From positions 8,494,001-8,558,000 of the forward strand of contig CM082587.2 in the NCBI GenBank assembly GCA_040954595.2: a stretch of 64,000 nucleotides of DNA, written 5' to 3'. Source of the DNA: Balanoglossus misakiensis (taxonomy: Eukaryota; Hemichordata). The notes beneath the pieces are model-generated. The model was not told where the DNA came from and searched no databases. It saw nothing but the letters and a program-made list of their open reading frames with translations. Positions 27,601-53,100 of this stretch are shown piece after piece. A program made the translations under genes and the position numbers. Every line of letters starts with the position of its first letter. Positions within the stretch are counted from its first letter, which is position 1.

Positions 27601-28979
27601 TCAAGTCAAAATTAAGTCGTGGGAGAGTTTAAGTGACGAATTTTCGTTTTACACCCAGAACGCAACTTCCAAGCACCCTTCAGGTCAATGAAAACGGTTG
27701 ACCCCAAACGACATGCGCATACGTATTGCAGCCGGCATTTCTTTATTCCTTGACAATGTGTGTGAAGTGTACTGTCACTGAAATCATAGCTATTCTCTAC
27801 ATAAATATCATGTTGAAATATTAAAACACCACCCCTCCCTTCTGTACTCATAAAAATCAGTCAAAAGGAAGCCATCGGGTGCCACCAGTTTGAACACCTG
27901 ATCTCGCCCGCACATATTTGCACAGCGCATCGGACCACTATGCCTTGTTCCCGGTATCGGTACGGTCTCTTCTTTTTTCGTAAATAAGAAAAATATTTGA
28001 CGATTCCGTGATACATTTCAATGCCACACAGTTGGATACACTATAAAAGCGTTAACGGGCCCAAACAACAATGTGATACAAGTCAAATTGCCTGCTTTTC
28101 TGAACTAAAATAAACAAACTTTCAATAATTTGTCAATATTTTGGTGGTTTCATTCCGCCCTGACCGACAAGACGTTCGAAGTTGTCGTCTGCAACAATTC
28201 TTGGTCAAATTTACTGAATGCATCAATGTCTGACTTACCGTTTTCATTATATCTTCGTCAACTTCTTGTTCAGGTTCGGCCCAATCAACAGCAATTTGGT
28301 GGCCCCATAGCTGTATTCTGCCTGGAATGAGTTTTCTTCTTGCCATTGCAGCAGCGCGGTGATTTTCATATTCGACGAATGCAAAACCTCGGTTCTTAGT
28401 TTTGTCCGTGGCACTTGGATAGACAATAACATCAACTACACCTTCAGTTACTTTTTGCATTTCATGAAGTATTTCGTCCCTTTTCTTGTTCTTTGGTATA
28501 CCTCCTACAAACAGCCGGCAATTGTCAACACTTGCGCAAACGCCAAGATATCGCCCTTTCCGAATTTCATAGTTGTTCAGTTGTTTGATGGCTTTTTTTG
28601 CGTCCTCCTTGTTCGTGTACATGACGAATGCATAGCCACGATTATTGCCACTAAAGTCCATCATCAGTCTCATTTCATAGATTTTGCCCAGGGATTGAAA
28701 TACCGGCACCAGCTCGTCCTCAAACAGATCTCGTGGTATCTTACCAACGAAAATTTCACATCCACGACCGGGCGCTACTCCTTCCCAACCCGGTGGTGGT
28801 CCTCCATACTTTCGCTGTCCATTTTCTTGGATGATGTTGAATCCCGTACGCTCCATCAACTGCAAAAGAGCTGTCTCGTTCCTTGCTCCAGCAACCCCTT
28901 CTGGAGCGTTCATTTTGCCGCCGGTCTCCATGTCGCTTGCCTGGGTGTTGGGCACAACTACACTATCTTCTGCGGTCAT
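12694..28979 (-). CDS. A1CF: A1CF/RBM46/RBM47-family RNA-binding protein, complete
   Basis: Nine coding exons on the minus strand: 28239-28979 (ATG at 28979), 18865-19039, 18134-18347, 17575-17704, 16729-16818, 15509-15610, 15051-15180, 14568-14762 and 12694-12797 (TGA). All junctions are GT-AG with matching phase and give about 626 residues; human A1CF is of similar size. RRM1 lies near residues 74-150 ([17 protein letters not shown]), RRM2 near 154-235 ([17 protein letters not shown]) and RRM3 near 249-320 ([17 protein letters not shown]). A Gly/Arg/Tyr-rich segment and the family motif [12 protein letters not shown] follow, then a dsRBD-like module at about 450-527 ([19 protein letters not shown] ... 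[15 protein letters not shown]). The tail is Tyr/Gln-rich. Known family role: nuclear RNA-binding cofactors in RNA editing and splicing. An invertebrate protein may predate the vertebrate split into A1CF, RBM46 and RBM47; the dsRBD-like module favours A1CF/RBM46. The start was chosen at the ATG in a CpG-rich context; a weaker in-frame extension reaches a CAG at 29040. Confidence 0.92.
21342..21407. repeat. Two tandem copies of a 33-bp unit
   Basis: A unit beginning AGAATTATACTGCAACAATT occurs at 21342-21374 and again, identical, at 21375-21407. It is intronic, with no other role seen. Confidence 0.9.
21433..21462. repeat. (AAAAT)n microsatellite
   Basis: A short pentanucleotide array of AAATA units lies in the A1CF-like intron, just downstream of the 33-bp duplication. 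Confidence 0.8.
27494..27691 (+). CDS. Unrecognised open frame with one hydrophobic segment (possible first exon)
   Basis: An ATG at 27494 opens a 65-codon frame that starts [20 protein letters not shown] and contains a hydrophobic stretch ([14 protein letters not shown]) followed by polar sequence with an NAT glycosylation sequon, as in a type II membrane protein or secretory signal anchor. The stop is at 27689, but a possible donor (TTCAG|GTCAAT) lies at 27684, so it could be a first exon. The surrounding sequence is richer in CG than the intron around it. It lies on the plus strand inside the minus-strand A1CF-like intron and I could not find a continuing exon. It may be chance. Confidence 0.2.
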   Translation: MATSVSQPLQLLKTASATAILCIFILLHLYSKCFDYQVKIKSWESLSDEFSFYTQNATSKHPSGQ

Positions 28980-31900
28980 CGCGGTGGACTTTGAAACAGC
29001 ATGTGATAATGTTAGCTTCAAGCGGCGGGTGAATTGCACCTGAGCGATATCTCCACTATCAACACAAATCTAAGTGCTCTGTGAATGCAAATGAAACGAG
29101 CAATTTTATTGGAAGAAAGTTGTCAGATGACAACAGACAAAGGGGACTGATTCTTGTCGTAGGACCTGCAAATCAAGTTCTTAAAGTTTGAACCGACAGG
29201 GATTTGCATGTTTAAAATACCCAGCGCGCCGACATCACGAATTTGTTCTGACTTGCTGTGTTGGCGCATAATTTTACGACCATGGGATGAACCAATCAGA
29301 GACGTTGTTTTACACCCACGATATATTGTTTCAGCATCTCGGCCAACCTGCTATGCCAGCTAAACCGATTTACACTTACTGCAAACAAGACAAAGTTTCA
29401 TCCTACACTGATAACGATTAACTTGAGCAAAAAGTCTCACTGGAAATTTCCAGATTTCCCCACTTCGCACTGAATTATTGTTTTGTCAACTTCAGTTACG
29501 TGTCTACTAGGTGTGACAAGGTAACGATCACACGTGAAATTCGTTCAACCTTACACATAATCGACGGTGCTATTTTTAATACGCTCCCCGAAATCGGCGT
29601 CACGGTGAGTGCTACGGTTTGATAAATTGCCCTTCTAATCGGCGATGCTATCTCAAAACGGATTACACACCAGCTACAGTTTTGCTTACCTGGGACCGCG
29701 TGTCAAGCCTTGCAAGAAAAAAAAATCTCCCGGACAGCACCGAGTGTGAACGTGTTTGCCGTGGCTGGTAGTACAACTGTGATAAGAAAGCCTATTGATA
29801 TCCAAAAGATGTTTTCCATACCTGTTTACTTCTTTTATTGTGTTGCTAATGTTTTACGGCTTTTCTTTTTAGGGGTGCGGGGAGGTCATTAAACACAATA
29901 CAGTTTTCAACGATCCCGCCCTATGTGTCCGAACATGTTCATTCATCGCTTATTCGACTAGCGTATCGCACATTGCGTGTACGTGTGTTGTTGTTTTTTC
30001 CTCCGAGAACTACCACATGTGCACAATTTTGCAAGCAGTGTTGCATGTTGCTGTCGAAAAACATGGCAAATTGCATCTTAAAGTTCAAATTCAAGTTCAC
30101 TGAAAATGTCATTCCTCTAATTATCAACACGAAGCCTTCGGTGCCTGAGAACTACACGCCCTTCGATACACTAGCAGTGTAAGATATTATAGGCCTAGGT
30201 CTACTCGCCATCAATCTGTAGTTTGAAAGTGATTTAGACCTAAGCTTACGACCTATTCCTTGCACCAGCTTACGGCACTACAGAGCTGAGACAACGATAT
30301 GGCAGACACTTGTCGAAGCTAACCGTGTGCATTTCACTTCAACAACGAAGTGGGTCCCTGGGGAACAATTCACCTCACACCAATTCACGTGTCACCGTCT
30401 ATAATGTCCCCTAGTTAATGAAGCAGATTGAAAGAAAGCAAAAACGTTCCACTACAAGTAGGGCCTATTCAGTAGGATATGCCGTCCGAAGTGCATATCG
30501 GCCTGAATTAGTCAAAAAATTCCAAGAATATCAGACGAACCAAAATCCAAATCTCAGTCACGCCGTAGGCTATGCCCCAATTCTGGACTTTTTTCACATA
30601 TTCGGATATCGTCGGCAACATAATTTAAAAGGGATACGACTTACCGGCAAGACGGTTTGTAGGGCAAGACAATCTGTTAAATGTGAGGAAAGCTGAAGTA
30701 ACTGTCTGTTGCGCTGCTATGTTACTAAGACAGTGTGTACTGTGTAGACCCGTCCTCGTCAATGATACACACATGCACTATCACTGAATCATCGCCTTCA
30801 TTCACTTTCTCACTATGTTGAACCCACCCATTTGTTGCGCATATTCATTGTAATGTTAAATTACATAGGGAAACCAAAGTCTCGCGAAGAATGTGTCACT
30901 ATGGAAACTGACCAACTTGCCAATATTAAGTAGGGCAAAGTTTAACATGTTCGTCTTTTAATGTAGCAACATGCATGTGGCCTGCAGTAGACATAGCGGT
31001 AAAGCTAATATTAACGTGACAGGGACGTGTATGGACAGGTACATTATAATACAACTCCGTCAAGTTATGCTAATAAGTTAGACAAACAACTTTTCATTGA
31101 AGCCCTAACCCGTGAACCGTAGCGTGGTCACTCGATTCATTCTGAGCAGAATATGTGAGGACACAATACACTATAGGAGAGACAACAGAACATGACCGGG
31201 GAACAAATACGACCCACAAATGAAAGAATGCCACCACAGGTTGCTACGGTGAAAAAGATTTCACTAGAATCATGGCGCATTAGCCGAGTGCTGCGAATAT
31301 TGCCAGGGAAACAAGTAAACAATGTAATATTATGGGATGTTGGGTGATGGTTTTCTTGTCCAGCCGACGACTACAGTTGAGAGAGTGACTAACACCAGGC
31401 TGTACAACATACTTAGTGCGTTTTTTTCCTATGCGCTTCCAGTTGTTATTCTATTGGCTGACATGTTTCTCTTTTTCAGTGACGTAATCTCGTTATCAAA
31501 GCTTAATTAAATTTAAATATTGTATGATATTAACGATGTGTTGTTTGTCATTTAGATTTTTTATATTCAACCTTTGTCAAGTCCGATCGATGATTCCACA
31601 GCGTTCAAACGCGCAATGCACGAACGGAATCTTTCTTCAATCAGGAAAATTAAAATTGGCAAAGGAATGACATGAGACAACGTCGTCATAATTACTGTGA
31701 CACCACGCGAAAACGGTTTGAGTCTTACTAGTACTACCGTTTTCATTTTAGCACCCCGAAACACTGATAAGAACTCCAATATAATTAGCCAGAGTAAACT
31801 GAGATTGCTATGCTGAAGTCGGCATATGATTACATTTGCAATGATCATTATAACTGATTACATAGCTCTGTATCAACATGTACCACAGGGGGCATCCTGC

Positions 31901-34064
31901 TTCAAAACTGACACTGTGTAAAATCTCTTTACAAATGTGTACACATGTGTTTTAGACATGTTCGAAGCAGGACACCCCCCAGAGTGTGTTGATACAGAAC
32001 TGCTCTAATCAGTTCTAATGATCAAAACGAACGTAACCAGATGCTGACTTCAGCATAAAAATCTCAGTTTACTCTGGCTAATTATATTGGAGTTCTTATC
32101 AGTGTTTCGGGTCGCTAAAATGACAACGGTAGTAAGTGTTTGCGTTCAATCTGGAGTCAACGCTCAAGGAGTCTATGGGTATACTTAAAACATGTATCGA
32201 CATGAACGTCATTCAACTGCCGATAAACAAAATAAAGTGTCAATGAATTTCGCATTGAAAGCCACATCCAATTCCGTGCCTCAATTGATTCTATTACTGT
32301 ACAGCTTTTCGAATTTCATTGTAAACTGCACACACACAAAAACCATGGTCAATCGCCTGGAAGTTTGATGGTCACGCGAGATTGTCCATGTCTGATGGTC
32401 ACGTGAGATTATCCTCAAATCGTTCCTCCTATTCCGAATCTCGATATGCGGGACAATATGAATGGCTTCATGTGCGAAAATGTCAATCAAGTTATATAGG
32501 CCTATGTCGGAATCATCTTGAATAGAATTACATGAAATAGCTGGATCTATAAGGGAACTGCTAAAAAGTGCGGGCTGTGGGTTTCGGGCTGCTGGGTTGC
32601 AGGTCGTGGGCTTCAGAATTATGCATTCACGTTAATTATGTATAATAAAAAGATAGAAAATAAAGAAAACACCTCTGTCAAGTCAGGTGATGACAAAATA
32701 AGCAACTATTGCATGATATTGGTCCATGCCACTCAGCTTTCTACTAGTAGGTCATTGAGATCGATTCTGCTATGGCATACCATTTTGTTTTGATGATTTC
32801 CGTTACTTTGTGATGGTAGCAACTCGGATGATCAAAATCTGTTATAGGTTTTCACTCCACCAGAACATAGACCTGGTTCAGTGGTTGGAAATAAGGGCTC
32901 TACCTGATATACGCCATTTTATTCATCATCGAAAACCACACCGCCAGCGGTGATAATTTAGTTTTGTTTGTCTTTCGATGAGTACCCACACCAGCACTGC
33001 ACCATAGACTACTATCAGTCAGACTTGGAAAAGATGGCACATATACAGAAGACGGATAAAGTTGGAAATTCAGGGAATATATTGATTCGTTAACAAAACT
33101 GATTCAGGCATTGAACATCCGAGTTAGACTATTTAACTACAGTCTCTTGTGAGCTGAAGATGCTGCCACGCCCCTAGTTCAAATCGATCACGCAAATATA
33201 ATCATATCACACCTAGACATGTAATTGCTCCAGGCTGAATCTATAAGTCCCCAATCATACAGCACCCCGGTTGAGAAATATGCGTTAAGTTTGGCTGCCA
33301 ATGGATACTATTAAATAATCTTTTCTACGAGAAAATGTCTTTGATCACGTGCGTGATTTACTTTCATTGGTTTGAATACAAAGCAATCACTTCCCCATTC
33401 CCTACCGCCCGACACTACGTTCTGATAATCCTCCTTGCGAAAGGTAGGCATTTTGGTGTGGCCACAAATAACTTCGTGACTCTTTCCTGCGTCAAATACA
33501 TGAATGGAATGATGTAAAGTTTAGTGATACTGCATGAGTGATACTGTAGTCTGGTTCCCTGACCCGTATTCCCCGGTAGAGGGCGTGGGGGAAAATGGAC
33601 CACCCTGGGACCCTATATTCTTATGGGGTGCCGTTTGTTAACTTATTATCTAGCTATATTATTTGTTCAAAAGTCGTTATTTAACATACTTAATATATGT
33701 ATATAACTGAAGATTTGCAAACCATTTAAGTCCTGATAATTTACATTGTATTTATAAATAATATCAAGTCGACTCAATTATATACATATAATTGAGTGAT
33801 TATGAAACATGTGAATCCGTTGCTGAGTAAAACACAGGGTCTTTCAGACGGTTTGCGCAATCTCTACACAAACAACCACTAATTGCCTTTCATGTGCGAA
33901 GAAGTTCTCCCCTTACAATTATGGAGAAGTCCTGGTTGACGTCAATTAACCTGCCATAACAAAACAGGTTGAAACAAAATATGCCTATGAGTTCTCAGAG
34001 CCTGCAACGAACACGATTCAACACTAGCAACGATAGCACCAAGAACTACAACAACGGCGACGAA
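28980..34064. other. Intergenic region between divergent A1CF-like and RTK genes
   Basis: The first 700 bases (to about 29700) have more CG dinucleotides than the flanks and should contain the 5' UTR and promoter of the minus-strand A1CF-like gene. The rest is AT-rich, with the fold-back element at 31729-32134. The end must hold the RTK promoter and any 5' UTR exons, which I could not define. No other coding exon is supported. Confidence 0.5.
31729..32134. mobile_element. About 400-bp fold-back (MITE-like) element
   Basis: The two halves are near reverse complements. ACACTGATAAGAACTCCAAT at about 31761-31780 and the following bases to about 31825 reappear inverted at about 32040-32110, and the similarity continues inward almost to the centre near 31935. 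No reading frame is present. The structure is that of a non-autonomous DNA element or a hairpin-forming inverted duplication. Confidence 0.75.
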
Positions 34065-48475
<14,411 letters not shown>

Positions 48476-50174
48476 TACAGATCTTCTGAGAGTTTTCTAT
48501 TGGGATTCGAGTCTGTATACAAGCTTGTTTTCATTTGGAGTATACTATATATTGTATATGTTTGTTAATTCTTATTTGAGCATGCAATTGAATCACAGAT
48601 AATCGTCTTAAAACATTTTTGATCGAATGCAGACCTTGTTTGTCCTAGCTTATTGAGATAACCGACAAAACATGATGCCTCTGCTGATTCATTGGTTTAA
48701 AGTCTGTTTGTCATTTTTGACGCCGCGTTTTGCATGACTGTGTCAGTCCATGCGACTGTTCGTTTCTTCCAATCGTAGACTTTAATTTGTCCTATGGTGG
48801 AAATCGGCGTTATGGATATATATAGATTGTGAGGTTCCACATTGCTTGTGATGACAATTTAATGTGGCTTTGAACAGCATATTGTGCAGGTAACATGGTT
48901 CGATACATTCCGGAGATTCACTTTCTCAGTTAAGTTTTGTAGCCAGTAAAATCAAATCGGTTTACATATAATGCATATACAAACTTTGCTTTGACGTATT
49001 ATAGCGTATGGCACTTTTTTTAAACATAAGAGAGTCATGTTTTATTCCTGTTATTTAGCGTTTATAGTGATTTTTATAGCATACGCTGCTGTGTCCTTTG
49101 ATGATTTTACAGCGTCATTTATAGTAAACACTTTTTATCGTCGAAAATTGAATTCACGACAGGAGTAGACTTCACTTATCAAAAATAACAATGACTATTA
49201 CTCATATACAGGAGTTATTGAGACACTAAAGACTGTAAATTTCAAGTTACCCAGAGTAGAACAAGAAACCGTAGTTGATACTCTGGAGAACAATAATAAT
49301 AAAACAGCCAAAAGCGAGAGTTACTGGCGCTCTAATGCTAAAACAACTCATTGGGAATTCGCAATCGTCATGAAATTTGCTAACGCAAAACGCGACCCTA
49401 TCAAAGAGAGAGAGCAGGTTTGTAAAGTATAGCCCTTCACAAGAGCAAAATTGTACAGTATAGCCCTCCCCTATTTCCTCTGACCCACCCCTCATATTAA
49501 TTGAAGGCTCCCATACCAGCTTTTCCAAGAAGGCCCCTGGGCCCCTACACCTCTTGTAAATGCAGTCCCTTAATGATTTCTTCAAAATTTATAATGACGA
49601 CGATCCTTCTCATGTACTCGGACTGTTTACCGTAATCTCCACCCCTGGACCACGGTCGCTCGTTACCTGTATCACAAACAACGGGGTTAGAATCCCTGGA
49701 TTTCCATTCTCAATGAAGCGAACCTCATGTACTCTGGGCTGTTGCACGTGAATGTTGTTTGATTATGTAATCCGGTTGTTGACCTGTTTGTGCACTACTA
49801 AGTCGGGTTCAAATCGCCACCCGAAATTCCCACAAGATAACAATTATTACCAGATTTCAGGTTTTCTCATCGAATTCATTAACGTTGACTGGAAACGGAT
49901 GATTTCATTTATTACAAGAGCTTGGTTGGGCTTGAGAAAGACCGGTCGCAATTTACGATTCAAAGTTTCTGGAGAACACACCCCCATTTACGAGTGAAAA
50001 CTCCCTTATGCGTGCACTGCAACGTGATTTTCAGACACTTATTTGACTGTTTGTAATAAGGGCAAGACATTTATTGGACCGAGTAGGAGACGGAAGGACA
50101 TTACACAGAAGACTGTCCTTACTTGCAGAAAGGCTTTCACTGAATACAACGGCAAACCTCCCCCAAACAGGATA
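48476..50174. other. RTK 3' UTR and upstream region of the NDUFV3-like gene
   Basis: AT-rich sequence after the RTK stop, with a possible AATAAA at 49298-49303, then the region leading to the first NDUFV3-like exon. Short open frames here have no recognisable domain. I could not locate a promoter element. Confidence 0.4.
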
Positions 50175-53100
50175 ATGGCATCACTTCACAGAACTTTAAG
50201 ACCTCTTTCTCTTGTCTCCAGACTGCGACTGGTAAGTTCATGGTGAATAGCGTAAATGCATGCTACAGCCGCTGTTGTGAGTCCATCCACGATTTATCCG
50301 TCTGTGTGTATTGCTTTTGCTATTAGTCTTTGCGGTGCAAATTTGATCGTTGTGCAAGCTTACACCTACAATCGCACGGTTTGAAAATAGCGCAACTTTC
50401 CGGATATCAGTAGTGACGCGACAACTTAGAAATTCCAGGTGCCACAAAACCAGACTCGACGGATTCCAGTTGACTATCCGTAATACCATATGCATTGAAA
50501 AAAGAACGTACCACGAACATATGTGGTTTAAACAGATGTGCACAACGCATGTTGCGCATGCATGATGTGATACACATATTGCAAACCGGTATACTTGGTT
50601 GATTTTCAACGGGGAGAGCTTGGGCTAAACACAACACAACACAACACAACACAACACAACACAACACAACACAACACAATAAACACAACACAACACAAAG
50701 CAACGTCAAATGAATTTATACGACTTAACATATGAAAAAGAAATCGGTGTGATTTAGCAAAATTGTTTTTTGTTTGCCGATGTGTTTGTCTGCAGTATAG
50801 TTAGACCCCTTCAAAGTGCGACTGTTGTTTTGAGATTGATTTGCAAATAAATTACATAATAGTAGACACATCAATACAACGTAACCGTCTGGGTCATTGG
50901 CCTACACAAGGTCACGTCTGTTTGTCTGTTGTCTGGCCACTGCAAAAAATTACTTGTAGATGGGATTATGTTAGTATAGTTGTACAAGATATTCAGATGA
51001 GGTGAAAATGCTAATATAGTAAACTTCTGGAACAGGGAAGCAGCTCGGTGTGGCAGTTTTTTTTTACATTCGATTGAATAAGGAACTTGGAACTAACTAC
51101 ACACATATGCGATGTCATATTGAAGATGGATGGTTAGGTGTTTTCCATGTACCCCTCTCTATGTCAGTGTTGTACAGTCCATCTATGCCACAGAAATATT
51201 ACATTATGATATCCTTAGAGTTTTCTGTTTGATATGACCCCCTGCTAAAAAAATTACGTAACAAATTCATTTCTCCCTCTTTTGTTGACATTTACATGTC
51301 ACAATTAACCAATATCATATGATGTGTTACTTCTCTTGTTTAGAATTGTACTCGCTAATTTTGATGCCACTTTTTTTCAATATACAGAATGGAGGCCAAC
51401 CAAACGTTTTACATGGCGCTTTATACAGTACGAGAACTTCAAGAGACAGTATCAATAAAGAATTGCTACGGGTCGTAAGTCCATTGAAAGATGTAAAGAA
51501 GGGAACGAGCACCTCACAAACTACAAGCAGACCATTGATTACAACTGCAAAGGCAACCGCAACATCAACACCTGTTGAGGATCCTGCAGCTACTGCAGCA
51601 ATGTCTTCGACTTTGATGGGTGCAAGTACAACTGCCACCTTTCAACAAGGGGCAACATCTGAAACAGCTGCAGCTGTTGAAGTCCAAGAAGATGTTTCAG
51701 CAACAGCAGTACCTGCAGCTGAAACAGCTGAAGCATTATCTGTAGAGGCCGCCGAGGAGGTTGCACCACTCACAGAAATGGCTGAAGAGGCAAGTGGAGA
51801 AGTTGTCGGTGAGGTTGCAGCAACAGCAGAAGCTGCAGCTGAAACAGCTGAAGCATTATCTGTAGAGGCCGCCGAGGAGGTTGCACCACTCACAGAAATG
51901 GCTGAAGAGGCAAGTGGAGAAGTTGTCGGTGAGGTTGCAGCAACAGCAGAAGCTGCAGCTGAAACAGCTGAAGCATTATCTGTAGAGGCCGCTGAGGAGG
52001 TTGCACCACTCACAGAAATGGCTGAAGAGACAAGTGGAGAAGTTGTCGGTGAGGTTGCAGCAACAGCAGAAGCTGCAGCTGAAACAGCTGAAGCATTATT
52101 TGTAGAGGCCGCTGAGGAGGTTGCACCACTCACAGAAATGGCTGAAGAGGCAAGTGGAGAAGTTGTCGGTGAGGTTGCAGCAACAGCAGAAGCTGCAGCT
52201 GAAACAGCTGAAGCATTATCTGTAGAGGCCGCTGAGGAGGTTGCACCACTCACAGAAATGGCTGAAGAGGCAAGTGGAGAAGTTGTCGGTGAGGTTGCAG
52301 CAACAGCAGAAGCTGCAGCTGAAACAGCTGAAGCATTATCTGCAGAGACCGCTGAGGAGGTTGCACCACTCACAGAAATGGCTGAAGAGACAAGTGGAGA
52401 AGTTGTCGGTGCGGTTGCAGCAACAGCAGAAGCTGCAGCTAAAACAGCTGAAGCATTATCTGTAGAGGCCGCTGAGGAGGTTGCACCACTCACAGAAATG
52501 GCTGAAGAGGCAAGTGGAGAAGTTGTCGGTGAGGTTGCAGCAACAGCAGAAGCTGCAGCTGAAACAGCTGAAGCATTATCTGCAGAGGCCGCTGAGGAGG
52601 TTGCACCACTCACAGAAATGGCTGAAGAGACAAGTGGAGAAGTTGTCGGTGAGGTTGCAGCAACAGCAGAAGCTGCAGCTGAAAAAGCTGAAGCATTATC
52701 TGCAGAGGCCGCTGAGGAGGTTGCACCACTCACAGAAATGGCTGAAGAGGCAAGTGGAGAAGTTGTCGGTGAGGTTGCAGCAACAGCAGAAGCTGCAGCT
52801 GAAACAGCTGAAGCATTATCTGTAGAGGCCGCTGAGGAGGTTGCACCACTCACAGAAATGGCTGAAGAGGCAAGTGGAGAAGTTGTCGGTGAGGTTGCAG
52901 CAACAGCAGAAGCTGCAGCTGAAACAGCTGAAGCATTATCTGTAGAGGCCGCTGAGGAGGTTGCACCACTCACAGAAATGGCTGAAGAGACGAGTGGAGA
53001 AGTTGTCGGTGAGGTTGCAGCAACAGCAGAAGCTGCAGCTGAAACAGCTGAAGCATTATCTGTAGAGGCCGCTGAGGAGGTTGCACCACTCACAGAAATG

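Larger units (their letters stand above)
19040..28238 (-). other. Large first coding intron (9.2 kb) of the A1CF-like gene
   Basis: This lies between the RRM1-RRM2 exon and the RRM3 exon, with donor GTAAGT at 28238 and a pyrimidine-rich acceptor ending CAG at 19040. It is AT-rich with short homopolymers (A-runs near 22730-22750) and small tandem repeats. No further exon of this gene is needed, because the protein continues from RRM2 to RRM3 with the usual family spacing. One open frame at 27494-27691 is listed separately. Confidence 0.75.

Noticed and set aside
28359-28994. 211-codon plus-strand frame opposite the RRM1-RRM2 exon
   Set aside because: Antisense shadow of the A1CF-like coding exon.
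30418-30696. 92-codon plus-strand frame in the intergenic region
   Set aside because: No domain, no splice context, and basic composition typical of chance frames; not enough to call a gene.
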